Shown one piece after another: positions 1 to 7,321 of a DNA stretch of 20,313 bases; position 1 is the first letter of the stretch, and each line of letters begins with the position of its first letter. Source of the stretch: Parafilimonas sp. Lineage in GTDB: Bacteria; Bacteroidota; Bacteroidia; Chitinophagales; Chitinophagaceae. The translations under genes were made by a program, and so were the position numbers. The DNA is taken from contig JAICKT010000026.1 of assembly GCA_025927795.1 (NCBI GenBank), positions 1 through 20,313 of the forward strand, in the 5' to 3' direction. The notes under the pieces were generated by a model, which did not search any database, was not told where the DNA came from, and was given only the letters and a program-made list of their open reading frames with translations.

Positions 1-471
1 GTTAGTTGAAAAGCAAATAAGCCAATCGTTATAATGATGATTTTTTTCAATTGATATGAATAAAGTTTTTTCGCTTTAATTAGTTTACAAATTATTACTT
101 TTCTGCATACGCACAATGTTACAAGTAAAATGAAGCTTATTACTGGAGAAAGTATTATTATCTCCAACAAAAAAAGTTTACGAAACAAAGGAAGAATGTC
201 TTTCGGAAATTTCAAAAACTAACGAGGGACTGCTATTTTTTATGCAAATGGTTGATCCAGACAAAAATAAGATATATCCAGACTGCCCATTATTAATATC
301 CGTGCAACTTTCTGTACGATAAGGTTGGTTTAGTCTTGTGAGTAGCCGCAATCCTGCGTTAAAATAATTAAAAGCGCAGCCAATCGCAACCAACACCCAT
401 AAGCTAAATTGAAGATGCAGCCTCGACAAAAAAATTTCACACATTAAGAGGTTTTTGATAATTTTCAATAA
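1..471. other. Leading stretch without a convincing gene
   Basis: A+T-rich stretch in which I see no gene I can defend. A 6-bp inverted repeat (TGGAGA at 144-149, TCTCCA at 161-166, 11-nt loop) lacks a proper T-tract on either strand, so I do not call it a terminator. An open frame on the minus strand (178-468) starts at TTG and resembles nothing I trust. The promoter of the membrane protein at 472 should lie here, but I cannot point to a clear box. Confidence 0.5.
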
Positions 472-870
472 GTGAAAAAAATAAACGCTGAAAATAAAAG
501 ACCGGCAGCAATTACAACACTGTGCATATTGAGTTTTATCGGGATCATATTATTTATTGCCCGTGATATTATTTCGTATTTTGAGTATAAAGCGATGCGA
601 GCTCTTAATGAAAAAAGCTTTTTGACAGGAATTGTTATAAACCTGGGTGTACTTATCGGGGTATTTTTTATGTGGAAATTAAAGAAAGTTGGATTTTATA
701 TTTATACGATTTTTCAAATTATCTGGATAACCCTTCCTTTTTTGGTACAAGCAATATATAACGCTTATTGGGGTGATACATATTTTGGATTACTTATTTT
801 GCCAGTCTTTTTCAGTACAATAACTTTTATTACTCTTTTTGCAGTTAATTTAAAATATATGGTTAACTGA
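472..870 (+). CDS. Small four-helix integral membrane protein, unknown function
   Basis: 132-residue hydrophobic protein. Four membrane segments are readable at about residues 12-30, 52-68, 73-97 and 104-128, joined by short polar loops. The N-terminus is short and charged (MKKINAENKRPAA) and precedes the first helix, a layout common in small uncharacterised Bacteroidota inner-membrane proteins. The start is GTG at 472. An in-frame TAA at 469-471 lies directly before it, and no ATG occurs before the first helix, so GTG is the only reasonable start. No Shine-Dalgarno sequence is evident. No catalytic motif is visible, and the neighbours do not suggest a role. It appears to be a single-gene unit. 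Confidence 0.7.
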   Translation: MKKINAENKRPAAITTLCILSFIGIILFIARDIISYFEYKAMRALNEKSFLTGIVINLGVLIGVFFMWKLKKVGFYIYTIFQIIWITLPFLVQAIYNAYWGDTYFGLLILPVFFSTITFITLFAVNLKYMVN

Positions 871-915
871 TTAATGTACGGTTTGCATATATCAACCCTA
901 AAATACCCTAATTAC

Positions 916-952
916 TTTGCTTTCCTTTTTGAATTTTTAATTTTTACTTTGC
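916..952 (+). promoter_or_regulatory. Candidate Bacteroidota-type promoter for the DUF3109 gene
   Basis: TTACTTTGC at 944-952 resembles the Bacteroidota -7 element TAnnTTTG, with T for A at position two. TTTGC at 916-920 could be the -33 element, though the roughly 24-nt spacing is longer than usual. The box ends only four bases before the ATG at 957, so the transcript would have almost no 5' leader if this is the promoter. Confidence 0.4.
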
Positions 953-956
953 AATT

Positions 957-1541
957 ATGATTGCGATTGATAATAAATTAGTGAGCGATGAAATTGTGCA
1001 GAAGCAATTTGTGTGCGATTTAAATAAATGTAAAGGTGGTTGTTGTGAAGATGGCGATGCCGGAGCTCCACTTAACTTAGATGAACTTGACGAACTGATT
1101 CATAACTATGAAGCCGTAAAACCTTATTTAACGGAAGCAGGTATTAAGGCAATTGGACAGCATGGAAAATATACTTATGATAAAGAGTTTGGATGGGTTA
1201 CGCCAACAATTAAAGGCGAAATGTGTGCTTATGGTTTCAGAGATGAAAAAGGCATAATAAAATGCGGCATTGAAAAAGCATACAACGAAGGAAAAATAAA
1301 ATGGAAAAAACCTATCAGTTGTCATTTGTTTCCTATTCGTGTAAATAAGAGCAAAGAAGATAAAGACCTTGAATATTTAAATTATGAACCGCGACAGGAT
1401 TTATGCAGTGCAGCTTGTAAATTAGGTAAGCGCTTAAAAGTTCCGGTGTATGTTTTTTTGAAGGAAGCTATTATTCGCAAATATGGAGAAGAGTTTTATA
1501 ATACTTTAGAAGCGACTGCGAAGTATGTCGAGGGCAAATAA
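957..1541 (+). CDS. DUF3109 family cysteine-rich protein
   Basis: 194-residue soluble protein that I recognise as DUF3109, a family widespread in Bacteroidota and often described as a putative metal- or Fe-S-binding protein. Its biochemical role is not established. Nine cysteines are visible: C20, C25, C29 and C30 in the conserved N-terminal pattern (CDLNKCKGGCCEDGDAG), then C90, C103, C122 (in SCHLFPIR), C150 and C154. This clustering suggests metal-cluster or zinc binding, but that is inference. There is no signal peptide or membrane segment. The ATG at 957 is the natural start: the conserved pattern begins about 20 residues in and a promoter-like box lies just upstream. It is monocistronic as far as can be seen, with a palindromic repeat starting eight bases after the stop. 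Confidence 0.88.
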   Translation: MIAIDNKLVSDEIVQKQFVCDLNKCKGGCCEDGDAGAPLNLDELDELIHNYEAVKPYLTEAGIKAIGQHGKYTYDKEFGWVTPTIKGEMCAYGFRDEKGIIKCGIEKAYNEGKIKWKKPISCHLFPIRVNKSKEDKDLEYLNYEPRQDLCSAACKLGKRLKVPVYVFLKEAIIRKYGEEFYNTLEATAKYVEGK

Positions 1542-1548
1542 TATATTA

Positions 1549-1637
1549 CTTAGGCTAAAGCCATAATTACTGTTGATTTTATTAACCCAAGACTTAAGTC
1601 TTGGGTTAGAGAAAAAGCTTAACGGCTTTAGCCTGAG
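1549..1637. repeat. Nested palindromic (REP-like) element
   Basis: The outer arms (CTTAGGCTAAAGCC at 1549-1562 and its partner at 1624-1637) pair over 14 bp with one G-T wobble. Inside them is a perfect 26-bp palindrome, 1583-1608, with half-site TAACCCAAGACTT. The hairpin-within-hairpin layout recalls REP/BIME-type elements mobilised by IS200-like RAYT transposases. No such transposase is in the window. It lies just past the DUF3109 stop and could act as a terminator or mRNA 3' stabiliser, but it has no T-tract. Confidence 0.75.
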
Positions 1638-1680
1638 TGGAGATTAAAATATTTTAAGTTCTATTATTTATGGTGAATTA

Positions 1681-1839
1681 TATTCAACAGATGAGCGGCT
1701 GCCGGATTGAAGCGATTACCCCGCTGAAGCCCCTCCAACTCCCCCTAAAGGTGGAGAGTTAGCGGCGCGGGTTTTGTGGCGGAGTAAAAGCGTAAAGCCG
1801 GAACTACAGTTGAATAAAGTATCAAAAGATGAGAGCCCC
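1681..1839. repeat. Imperfect inverted-repeat element with G+C-rich core
   Basis: TATTCAAC (1681-1688) is matched by GTTGAATA (1809-1816). Inward from these, 1702-1725 is roughly complementary to 1777-1800 (about 17 of 24 positions). The core contains CTCCAACTCCCCCTAAAGG, which I associate with intergenic repeats of Bacteroidota. The right end (1792-1839) matches 12250-12297 at 37 of 48 positions, so it belongs to a dispersed family. The composition is visibly richer in G+C than the flanks. No protein is encoded. Confidence 0.6.
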
Positions 1840-1850
1840 AAATAAAAATT

Positions 1851-1878
1851 AGAAATAAGAAATTGGAAATAAGGAAGA
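1851..1878. repeat. Degenerate 7-nt tandem tract
   Basis: Four consecutive heptamers, AGAAATA, AGAAATT, GGAAATA and AGGAAGA, share a seven-base period. The tract follows directly on the inverted-repeat element and precedes lutB. Similar heptad-periodic tracts occur at 3335-3376 and, in exact form, at 9872-9903. Confidence 0.5.
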
Positions 1879-1932
1879 TTTAGAACATTTAATAATAAAA
1901 ACAGTAAGAAATAAATACGTTGCTAAAAAAGT

Positions 1933-1964
1933 CCCTCTCCACCGGAGAGGGATTTAGGGAGAGG
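1933..1964 (+). repeat. G+C-rich hairpin repeat in the lutB leader
   Basis: CCCTCTCC (1933-1940) pairs perfectly with GGAGAGGG (1944-1951) across a three-base loop. A second GGAGAGG copy at 1958-1964 could pair with the same left arm instead, and is followed by CTTTTT just before the ATG at 1971. The sequence resembles the repeat inserted in the RNA methyltransferase gene at 10097-10119. Translated, it gives a spurious N-terminal extension to LutB. Confidence 0.65.
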
Positions 1965-1970
1965 CTTTTT

Positions 1971-3356
1971 ATGACAAATCAAGCATCAATATTTAAAGCG
2001 AAAAGCACGGTGAAAGCTGCGGACATGGAGCACCGCAGAAAAATAAATTTTAATATAGACAGATACAATGCTGTTGTGCCTGCGGGTAAAGCGCAGTTTG
2101 ATGATTTGATGGCGGCGCGTGAGCTTGCAAAAAATACAAAGTGGAATGCGATTGAACATTTGGATGTGATGTTAGAGCAGTTTGAGAAAAATATTTCGGC
2201 GCGTGGTGCAAAAGTTATTTGGGCAGAATCTGCAGAAGAAGCACTGAACGAAATTGGAAAAATTTGCAAAGCAAAAGGGTGCAAAACGCTGGTGAAGAGC
2301 AAGAGTATGGTAACGGAAGAAATTCATTTGAATAAATTTTTGGAAGCGCAGGGAATTGAAAGTATTGAAACAGATTTGGGCGAATATATTCAGCAGTTGG
2401 ATGGTGAGCCGCCGTATCATATTGTAACGCCGGCGATGCATAAAAGCAAAGAAGATGTTGCAAAATTGTTTGCAGAAAAATTAGGTGTGCCGGATGGTTT
2501 ATCGCCAACACAACTAACATTAGTGGCAAGAGAAAAGCTGCGTGAAAAATATGTGCAGGCAGAAGTTGGAATAACCGGCGCCAATTTTATAATTGCTGAT
2601 ACAGGTTCGATTTCTGTAACGGAAAATGAAGGCAACGGAAGACTGAGCAGTGCATTTCCAAAAACACATATTGTAGTTACAGGTATTGAAAAAATAATTC
2701 CATCGTTAAAAGATTTGAGTTTGTTTTTGCCTTTGTTGGCAACGTTTGGAACGGGTCAGCAACTTACAGTTTACAATACAATTATTTCAGGTCCAAAACA
2801 AAAAAATGAAGTTGATGGACCGGAAGAGATGTATGTGATTTTGCTTGATAACGGAAGAACAAATTTATTGGCGAATGCAAAAACACGTGAAGCTTTGTAT
2901 TGCATTCGTTGCGGCGCTTGTTTAAATGCTTGTCCGGTGTATAAAAATATTGGCGGTCATAGTTACAACACAACGTACAGCGGACCGATTGGCAGTGTAA
3001 TTACTCCGCATTTAAAAAATCTGAAAGAATATAAACACTTAAGTTATGCATCATCGTTGTGCGGTAATTGTACGGAAGTTTGCCCGGTGAGAATAAATCT
3101 TCATGAATTGTTATTAGAAAATCGTTACGAAGCTGTAAGTGAAGGTGACAGTTCTGTATCCGAACGTGTGGCATGGAAAGTTTGGAAGACTGCAAGCTTG
3201 CACAGAAGCATGATGAATATGAGTAATGGAAAAATGAAAAATAAAATAGTGAATTCTTTATTTAAAGGATGGACGAAACACAGAGCAAACTTAGATTTCA
3301 GCCAAAAAACTTTTAATGAAATGTGGAAAGAGAGAGAAATAAGAAACAATAAATGA
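1971..3356 (+). CDS. lutB: LutB/LldF-type lactate-utilisation iron-sulfur protein
   Basis: 461-residue LutB-family protein. LutB acts with LutA and LutC in oxidising L-lactate to pyruvate, passing electrons through 4Fe-4S clusters at the cytoplasmic side. Residues about 60-290 form the LUD (DUF162) domain, including TGANFIIADTGSISVTENEGN. Two ferredoxin-like motifs follow: C311-x2-C314-x2-C317-x3-C321-P (CIRCGACLNACPVY) and C364-x2-C367-x3-C371-P (CGNCTEVCP), then the usual C-terminal helical tail. All cluster cysteines are present and the length is normal. I place the start at ATG 1971. An upstream TTG at 1920 is in frame, but its 17 extra residues are translated from a hairpin repeat and do not belong to the family. 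No lutA or lutC is next to it. Confidence 0.9.
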   Translation: MTNQASIFKAKSTVKAADMEHRRKINFNIDRYNAVVPAGKAQFDDLMAARELAKNTKWNAIEHLDVMLEQFEKNISARGAKVIWAESAEEALNEIGKICKAKGCKTLVKSKSMVTEEIHLNKFLEAQGIESIETDLGEYIQQLDGEPPYHIVTPAMHKSKEDVAKLFAEKLGVPDGLSPTQLTLVAREKLREKYVQAEVGITGANFIIADTGSISVTENEGNGRLSSAFPKTHIVVTGIEKIIPSLKDLSLFLPLLATFGTGQQLTVYNTIISGPKQKNEVDGPEEMYVILLDNGRTNLLANAKTREALYCIRCGACLNACPVYKNIGGHSYNTTYSGPIGSVITPHLKNLKEYKHLSYASSLCGNCTEVCPVRINLHELLLENRYEAVSEGDSSVSERVAWKVWKTASLHRSMMNMSNGKMKNKIVNSLFKGWTKHRANLDFSQKTFNEMWKEREIRNNK

Positions 3357-3376
3357 GAAGTATGAAGTAAGAATGT
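3335..3376. repeat. Degenerate 7-nt periodic tract across the lutB stop
   Basis: Successive heptamers AGAAATA, AGAAACA, ATAAATG, AGAAGTA, TGAAGTA and AGAATGT share a seven-base period. The lutB stop codon (3354-3356) falls inside. The last residues of LutB are therefore written in repeat sequence. The pattern resembles the tract at 1851-1878. Confidence 0.4.
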
Positions 3377-3449
3377 TTCCACTAATAATTTCCTTACGAC
3401 AAATAAATACTTCATCAATTTACTTATAACAAGCAGTTAGTTTTGGTTC

Positions 3450-3473
3450 GCCTTCTCGTTTCTACGGGAGGGC
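3450..3473. repeat. G+C-rich inverted repeat between lutB and the hydrolase gene
   Basis: GCCTTCTCG (3450-3458) pairs with CGGGAGGGC (3465-3473) over 9 bp with three G-T wobbles and a six-base loop. It lies between the convergent ends of lutB and the alpha/beta hydrolase gene. No T-tract follows on either strand, so it is a weak terminator candidate at best. It may be another intergenic repeat. Confidence 0.4.
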
Positions 3474-3567
3474 ACTCCAAACTATCAAAAAATTACGCTG
3501 CTTAATTTCTACTATAAGATTAAATTTTTAAGTGCAGATGTAAACAGGCACTATATTAATTGTGAGT

Positions 3568-4590
3568 TTATAAATTAGTGTGTTGTTTGAGCAAAGTATG
3601 TTTTGTGGCTGCAGTATAAATTTCTTTGATTGCTTCAATCACTGTTGCAGGGTCTTCAACATGAATATTGTGACCACTGTTCATATCAATAACATGTTTG
3701 CTGTTTGAAGACAGATGCGCCAATTCTTTCTGCACCTGCAGTCTTTCATTTTCAAGTTGCAAAGAATCGGCTCTTCCATCAAACCCACCTTTGCCGCGTG
3801 TAAGTACAATCAACGGCATATTGCCAAGCATATAAGAAGGTTCACTTTTATGCTTATATAAATCCGATACATCTTCCGGTGACCAATCCATTTCTGCCTG
3901 AACAGTTTTTATAAACTGAGGTTGTGATTGCGCCCACATCTGCATTTTTTGAATGCTGTCGGGAAGTTTAAGAAACAGTGGATCAATCTCTGTATTTATC
4001 ATTGTTTGTTCATTTGATGTGTCAGGTTGGGGTGTAAAATTTGTTTGCACTTCAGGCGCAATTCTTCCTTTTGCAAAATTGCGAATCAACTGAGGCGTAT
4101 CGCCCCCCATAAAAATTTTTTGATTCTCCTGAACAGCTTCAACCAAAACCATTCCCACAACTTCTTTCGCATAATATCTTGCAAAAGCACGAACAAGAAA
4201 ACCACCGAACGATTGCCCAACCAAAATATAAGGAGGGTGAATACCTGCATTGTTTAACGCTGTGTGCAATTCAAAACAAATTTGTTTGCTTGTTCTTGGT
4301 ATCGGACCAAGCTCGCTCCAAGCATAACCAGCTCTATCGTACGAAACTGTTTTTGTAAACTTTGCAACTTCTGGTTGCACCAATGTCCATATAAAAGAGA
4401 AATCACCGCTGCCGTTTTCAAAAATTACTGTTGGAGATCCTTTGCCTTGTATGTTTAAATGAAGTTTATGTCCGCCAGCATCAACCAATATACCGGGCAT
4501 TGAATCACCAAGCTTAGGAGTTTGGTTTTGCGAAAAAGTAGGCCGCGCAAAAAGAAGAGCAATTATTAGCAGAAGGTTTTTAGATTTCAT
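3568..4590 (-). CDS. Secreted alpha/beta-fold hydrolase
   Basis: 340-residue alpha/beta hydrolase with a Sec signal peptide (about residues 1-20, cleavage near TFS-Q). The nucleophile elbow is GQSFGG at 125-130 with Ser127. The oxyanion-loop segment ENGSGD is at 58-63, and the catalytic-type histidine is H307 in SGHNIHVEDP. The acid member of the triad is not certain: the residue after the strand following the nucleophile is Glu151 in VLVEA rather than the commoner Asp. The fold and lid region (about 155-245) fit a general esterase or peptidase-like hydrolase. The substrate cannot be told. It follows the small secreted protein gene by 41 bp on the same strand, so the two are probably co-transcribed, and they diverge from an AraC-type regulator. 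Confidence 0.85.
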   Translation of the reverse strand: MKSKNLLLIIALLFARPTFSQNQTPKLGDSMPGILVDAGGHKLHLNIQGKGSPTVIFENGSGDFSFIWTLVQPEVAKFTKTVSYDRAGYAWSELGPIPRTSKQICFELHTALNNAGIHPPYILVGQSFGGFLVRAFARYYAKEVVGMVLVEAVQENQKIFMGGDTPQLIRNFAKGRIAPEVQTNFTPQPDTSNEQTMINTEIDPLFLKLPDSIQKMQMWAQSQPQFIKTVQAEMDWSPEDVSDLYKHKSEPSYMLGNMPLIVLTRGKGGFDGRADSLQLENERLQVQKELAHLSSNSKHVIDMNSGHNIHVEDPATVIEAIKEIYTAATKHTLLKQHTNL

Positions 4591-4631
4591 TGATTTAAAA
4601 TTTCAACATCTTCATGTTTATATTAGCTGAA

Positions 4632-5201
4632 TTATTTTTTTTGTGATTGCCATTTCTGCAGCAGTATTCTCCATTTAATTGCCGCCGTTTCTGTTTGTAT
4701 CAATTTGCCGTTTTGATAAACCTCGATTAATTCATTTGGCATATTTTGCCGCAGCCAGTTTAAAGCAGGTTGTAAGAAAGGTTTATAAGAAATATTTGTT
4801 GAATCAGGAACATAAACCGTTTCCTTTATAAGACCTGCAGCGTTAAAAACAAATGTTGTTTTTCCTTTCCATCCGGGAAAGCCGATGGGTTTTGTAAAAT
4901 CATTTTGCTCATTGAATGTAACTGTCCAAATGCTATCGTGAAACGTGTAGTTTATAATTTTTATGTCAGGATGCATTGGTCCATCCCAGTTTTGAAATGA
5001 TTGTAATGCCTGCGATTTATTTTTACCGCTTCCTTCCTTATTCATAAAAAATGAGTGAAAATTATTAGCCATGTATTTTGATTTTTCAGTGGTATCTGAA
5101 GCATTTAAATAAAAAGTAATTTCCTTTAGCTGCATATTGTTAGTGCATGTATTAGCGGGCACCCAGGCCAAAAGCCAAAAAAGAAGAAAACTATTTTTCA
5201 T
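4632..5201 (-). CDS. Secreted small protein, unknown function (possibly NTF2-like)
   Basis: 189 residues from ATG 5201. An upstream in-frame start at 5225 would add eight residues before the hydrophobic segment and is less likely. The N-terminus MKNSFLLFWLLAWVPANTC is a signal sequence. Cys19 could be a lipidation site, but the residues before it (ANT) are a poor lipobox. The mature part has alternating strands and aromatic motifs such as NWDGPMHPDIKIINY and GFPGWKGKTTFVFN, and a C-terminal helix pair. This is loosely what a SnoaL/NTF2-like fold looks like, but that is a guess. It is the first gene of a likely two-gene unit with the downstream hydrolase. Confidence 0.65.
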   Translation of the reverse strand: MKNSFLLFWLLAWVPANTCTNNMQLKEITFYLNASDTTEKSKYMANNFHSFFMNKEGSGKNKSQALQSFQNWDGPMHPDIKIINYTFHDSIWTVTFNEQNDFTKPIGFPGWKGKTTFVFNAAGLIKETVYVPDSTNISYKPFLQPALNWLRQNMPNELIEVYQNGKLIQTETAAIKWRILLQKWQSQKK

Positions 5202-5290
5202 TACTGCAAGATTAAATGTGAACAAAGATTTTCAATTGGTGAGAATTGATTTTTCTCTGTACAAAACGTTAAACGATTGAATGCGGATTT

Positions 5291-5310
5291 TTTGTAACCA
5301 TTCTTACAAA
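5291..5310. promoter_or_regulatory. Candidate operator: 7-bp inverted repeat
   Basis: TTTGTAA (5291-5297) and TTACAAA (5304-5310) form a perfect dyad with a six-base spacer. The centre-to-centre distance of 13 bp is about one helical turn. It lies in the divergent spacer between the secreted hydrolase unit (minus) and the AraC-type regulator (plus), where an operator for either would be expected. AraC proteins more often bind direct repeats, so another regulator is possible. Confidence 0.4.
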
Positions 5311-5407
5311 TTATCAGCCGCTAATCACTTTATTAACGTGAAGTGGCTTGTTGGTTTTAATTTATGAACAAAAGCAGGTTATGTACTTACGGAGCGAGTT
5401 TTTTATT

Positions 5408-6334
5408 ATGAAAAGTTTCCCTGATTTTAATCAATCATGTTTTGATATTTCCGAATACAATAAAACTTTTGAAAGAAAAAATGTAATCATACACGCTTCG
5501 GCAAAAGATGTTTGTTATGCTGAACATTGGGGACCGCTTTCAATAAAGTGTACAGTAAAAGGTGTTGAACATTATCAATGTAATAACAGGTTTTACAGTG
5601 TTGATAAAGATGCTTACCTGATTTTTAATCATGGACAATATTATTCAAGCTATATTTATTCTGATGCAGAAACAGAATCTTTTACCGTAAACTTCTCTTC
5701 ACAATTTCAGCAATCTGTATTGCAAGGTTTAACAAACAGAATTGACGAATCCTACAACATTAAAAGTTTTGAATGCATTGAGAAATTATATAAATATGAT
5801 AAAGCGATAACACCGCTGCTGAAAAAATTATACTGGGCATCTGTTGTTAAAGATCCGGATGTTGAATTTATTACCGAAGTATATTATAGCCTGTTAGAGA
5901 ATTTGTTTTTGCAGCAGGCAAAACTTAAACATGAGATCAGGAAAATAAAAGCAGTAAAGTATTCAACACAGGTAGAATTATATAAACGTTTGAACTACGC
6001 AAAAGATTTTATTCACTCATGTTATATGAAAGAAATAAGCCTGAATGATATTGCTTCTGTGGCTTGTTTAAACACTGCATATTTTTTGAGAGAATTTAAA
6101 AAATATTTTGGATTAACTCCTCATCAATACACTACGCAACGGCGATTAAATGCAGCCAGGTATTTATTAAAAACAACTTCTAAGAGCATTGCAGAAATAT
6201 GTTTTGAAGTTGGTTATAGCGACGTTACTTCATTCAATAAATTATTTAAAAAAACTTTTTTATTAACGCCTGCAGTGTATCGAATAAATAAAATAAAAAG
6301 TCATTTTTCACCAACTAATTCAATTCCACTTTAA
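5408..6334 (+). CDS. AraC/XylS family transcriptional regulator
   Basis: 308 residues from ATG 5408. The frame is open from a TTG at 5348 and an ATG at 5381, but the residues before 5408 look unlike this family. The C-terminus is the two helix-turn-helix AraC domain: the first HTH at about 210-235 (ISLNDIASVACLNTAYFLREF) and the second at 260-292, with the signature GYSDVTSFNKLFKKTF then LTPAVYR. The glycine usual in FGxTP is Leu here (FLLTP). The N-terminal 150 residues are probably a cupin-like sensor with no recognisable ligand motif. It diverges from the secreted hydrolase pair and precedes the TPR gene by 37 bp, so either could be its target. The dyad at 5291-5310 is a candidate site. 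Confidence 0.88.
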   Translation: MKSFPDFNQSCFDISEYNKTFERKNVIIHASAKDVCYAEHWGPLSIKCTVKGVEHYQCNNRFYSVDKDAYLIFNHGQYYSSYIYSDAETESFTVNFSSQFQQSVLQGLTNRIDESYNIKSFECIEKLYKYDKAITPLLKKLYWASVVKDPDVEFITEVYYSLLENLFLQQAKLKHEIRKIKAVKYSTQVELYKRLNYAKDFIHSCYMKEISLNDIASVACLNTAYFLREFKKYFGLTPHQYTTQRRLNAARYLLKTTSKSIAEICFEVGYSDVTSFNKLFKKTFLLTPAVYRINKIKSHFSPTNSIPL

Positions 6335-6371
6335 TTAAACTTGAATAAATCTTTTTAAACAAAACTTGTAT

Positions 6372-7292
6372 ATGTGTCAAATTAAAATGCTTTGTATTGT
6401 GGCAATTTTATTTTGTTGTGTGAAATCTAACGGTCAGCCTTCAAACAACACATCTTTTCAAACGGCAGATTCATCTTATTTTGCAAACGACTGGAGCAAG
6501 GCTGCAAATCTTTATAAGCAATTGTTGAAAGACACATCAACAAACAGTATAGAATGGCAACGATTAGGGTTTACTTATTACAATCTCAAACAACCTGATG
6601 ACGCATTATTAAGCTATGTAAAAGCAGAAAAAAATAATCCACCTGTTGCTATGCGGCCTTATTTGTATTCAAGAATGGCAAAGGTATATGGGATAAAAAA
6701 TAATAACGCAGAAGCAGTTGAATATTTGCAGAAAGCTGTTGATGCAGGATATTTTAATTTGAAAGAATTAGATACGGCAAAAGAATTTTCAGCATTTCAG
6801 AGCGATGCAAAATTTAAAGAATTAAGAACAAAAGTTTATAACACATTATATCCATGCCATACTAATGCACATGCAAGAGAATTTGATTTTTGGGCAGGTG
6901 AATGGGATGTATATGCAACCGGTACTACAACGCTTGTTGGTCATAGTGTTGTGCAAATAATTTCTGAAGGATGTGCGTTGCTTGAAAATTGGGAGGGGGG
7001 CAACAGCAGCGGCAAGAGCATCAATTTCATTGATCCAAATACAAATAAATGGAAACAATCGTGGTCGGGTTCTTATGCCAACGGTAACCAGGAATTTGTA
7101 AATGGCGAGTACAAAGACAGTGCAATGCGTTTTGAATTTGAAACAAAAGACGCACAGGGTAAAAAAATAATCGGCAGATTTATTTTTTATAATCAAGGTG
7201 CGAATCAAGTTCGTCAGTTTAATGAAACATCAAATGATGATGGCAAAACATGGACGACCAGTTACGATTTTACTTATATAAGAAAGAAATAA
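6372..7292 (+). CDS. Exported TPR protein with C-terminal beta-rich domain
   Basis: 306 residues from ATG 6372. An in-frame TTG at 6366 and a second ATG at 6387 are alternatives. A signal peptide covers about residues 1-22 (ending SNG-Q). Residues about 34-130 are helical with TPR-like spacing (WQRLGFTYYNLKQPDDALLSY and AEAVEYLQKAVDAG). Residues about 167-306 form a separate beta-rich domain beginning HAREFDFWAGEWDVY, with Trp-rich strands. I relate it to DUF1579-like lipocalin-type domains seen in Bacteroidota proteins of unknown function. It follows the AraC-type gene by 37 bp, so it is probably in the same transcript. The bidirectional hairpin at 7330-7353 may end it. Confidence 0.75.
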   Translation: MCQIKMLCIVAILFCCVKSNGQPSNNTSFQTADSSYFANDWSKAANLYKQLLKDTSTNSIEWQRLGFTYYNLKQPDDALLSYVKAEKNNPPVAMRPYLYSRMAKVYGIKNNNAEAVEYLQKAVDAGYFNLKELDTAKEFSAFQSDAKFKELRTKVYNTLYPCHTNAHAREFDFWAGEWDVYATGTTTLVGHSVVQIISEGCALLENWEGGNSSGKSINFIDPNTNKWKQSWSGSYANGNQEFVNGEYKDSAMRFEFETKDAQGKKIIGRFIFYNQGANQVRQFNETSNDDGKTWTTSYDFTYIRKK

Positions 7293-7321
7293 TTAATCTT
7301 CTCAATTAATTTCTTCTGGTA

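Noticed and set aside
178..468. Minus-strand open frame of 96 codons with a faint retroelement RNase H-like string (SGYILFLSGSTI)
   Set aside because: It starts at TTG and shows no signal peptide or domain. The resemblance is short and lacks the catalytic context, so it is more likely chance.
1583..1608. Perfect 26-bp palindrome as a transcription terminator of the DUF3109 gene
   Set aside because: No T-tract follows on either strand, and the enclosing second palindrome fits a repeat element better.
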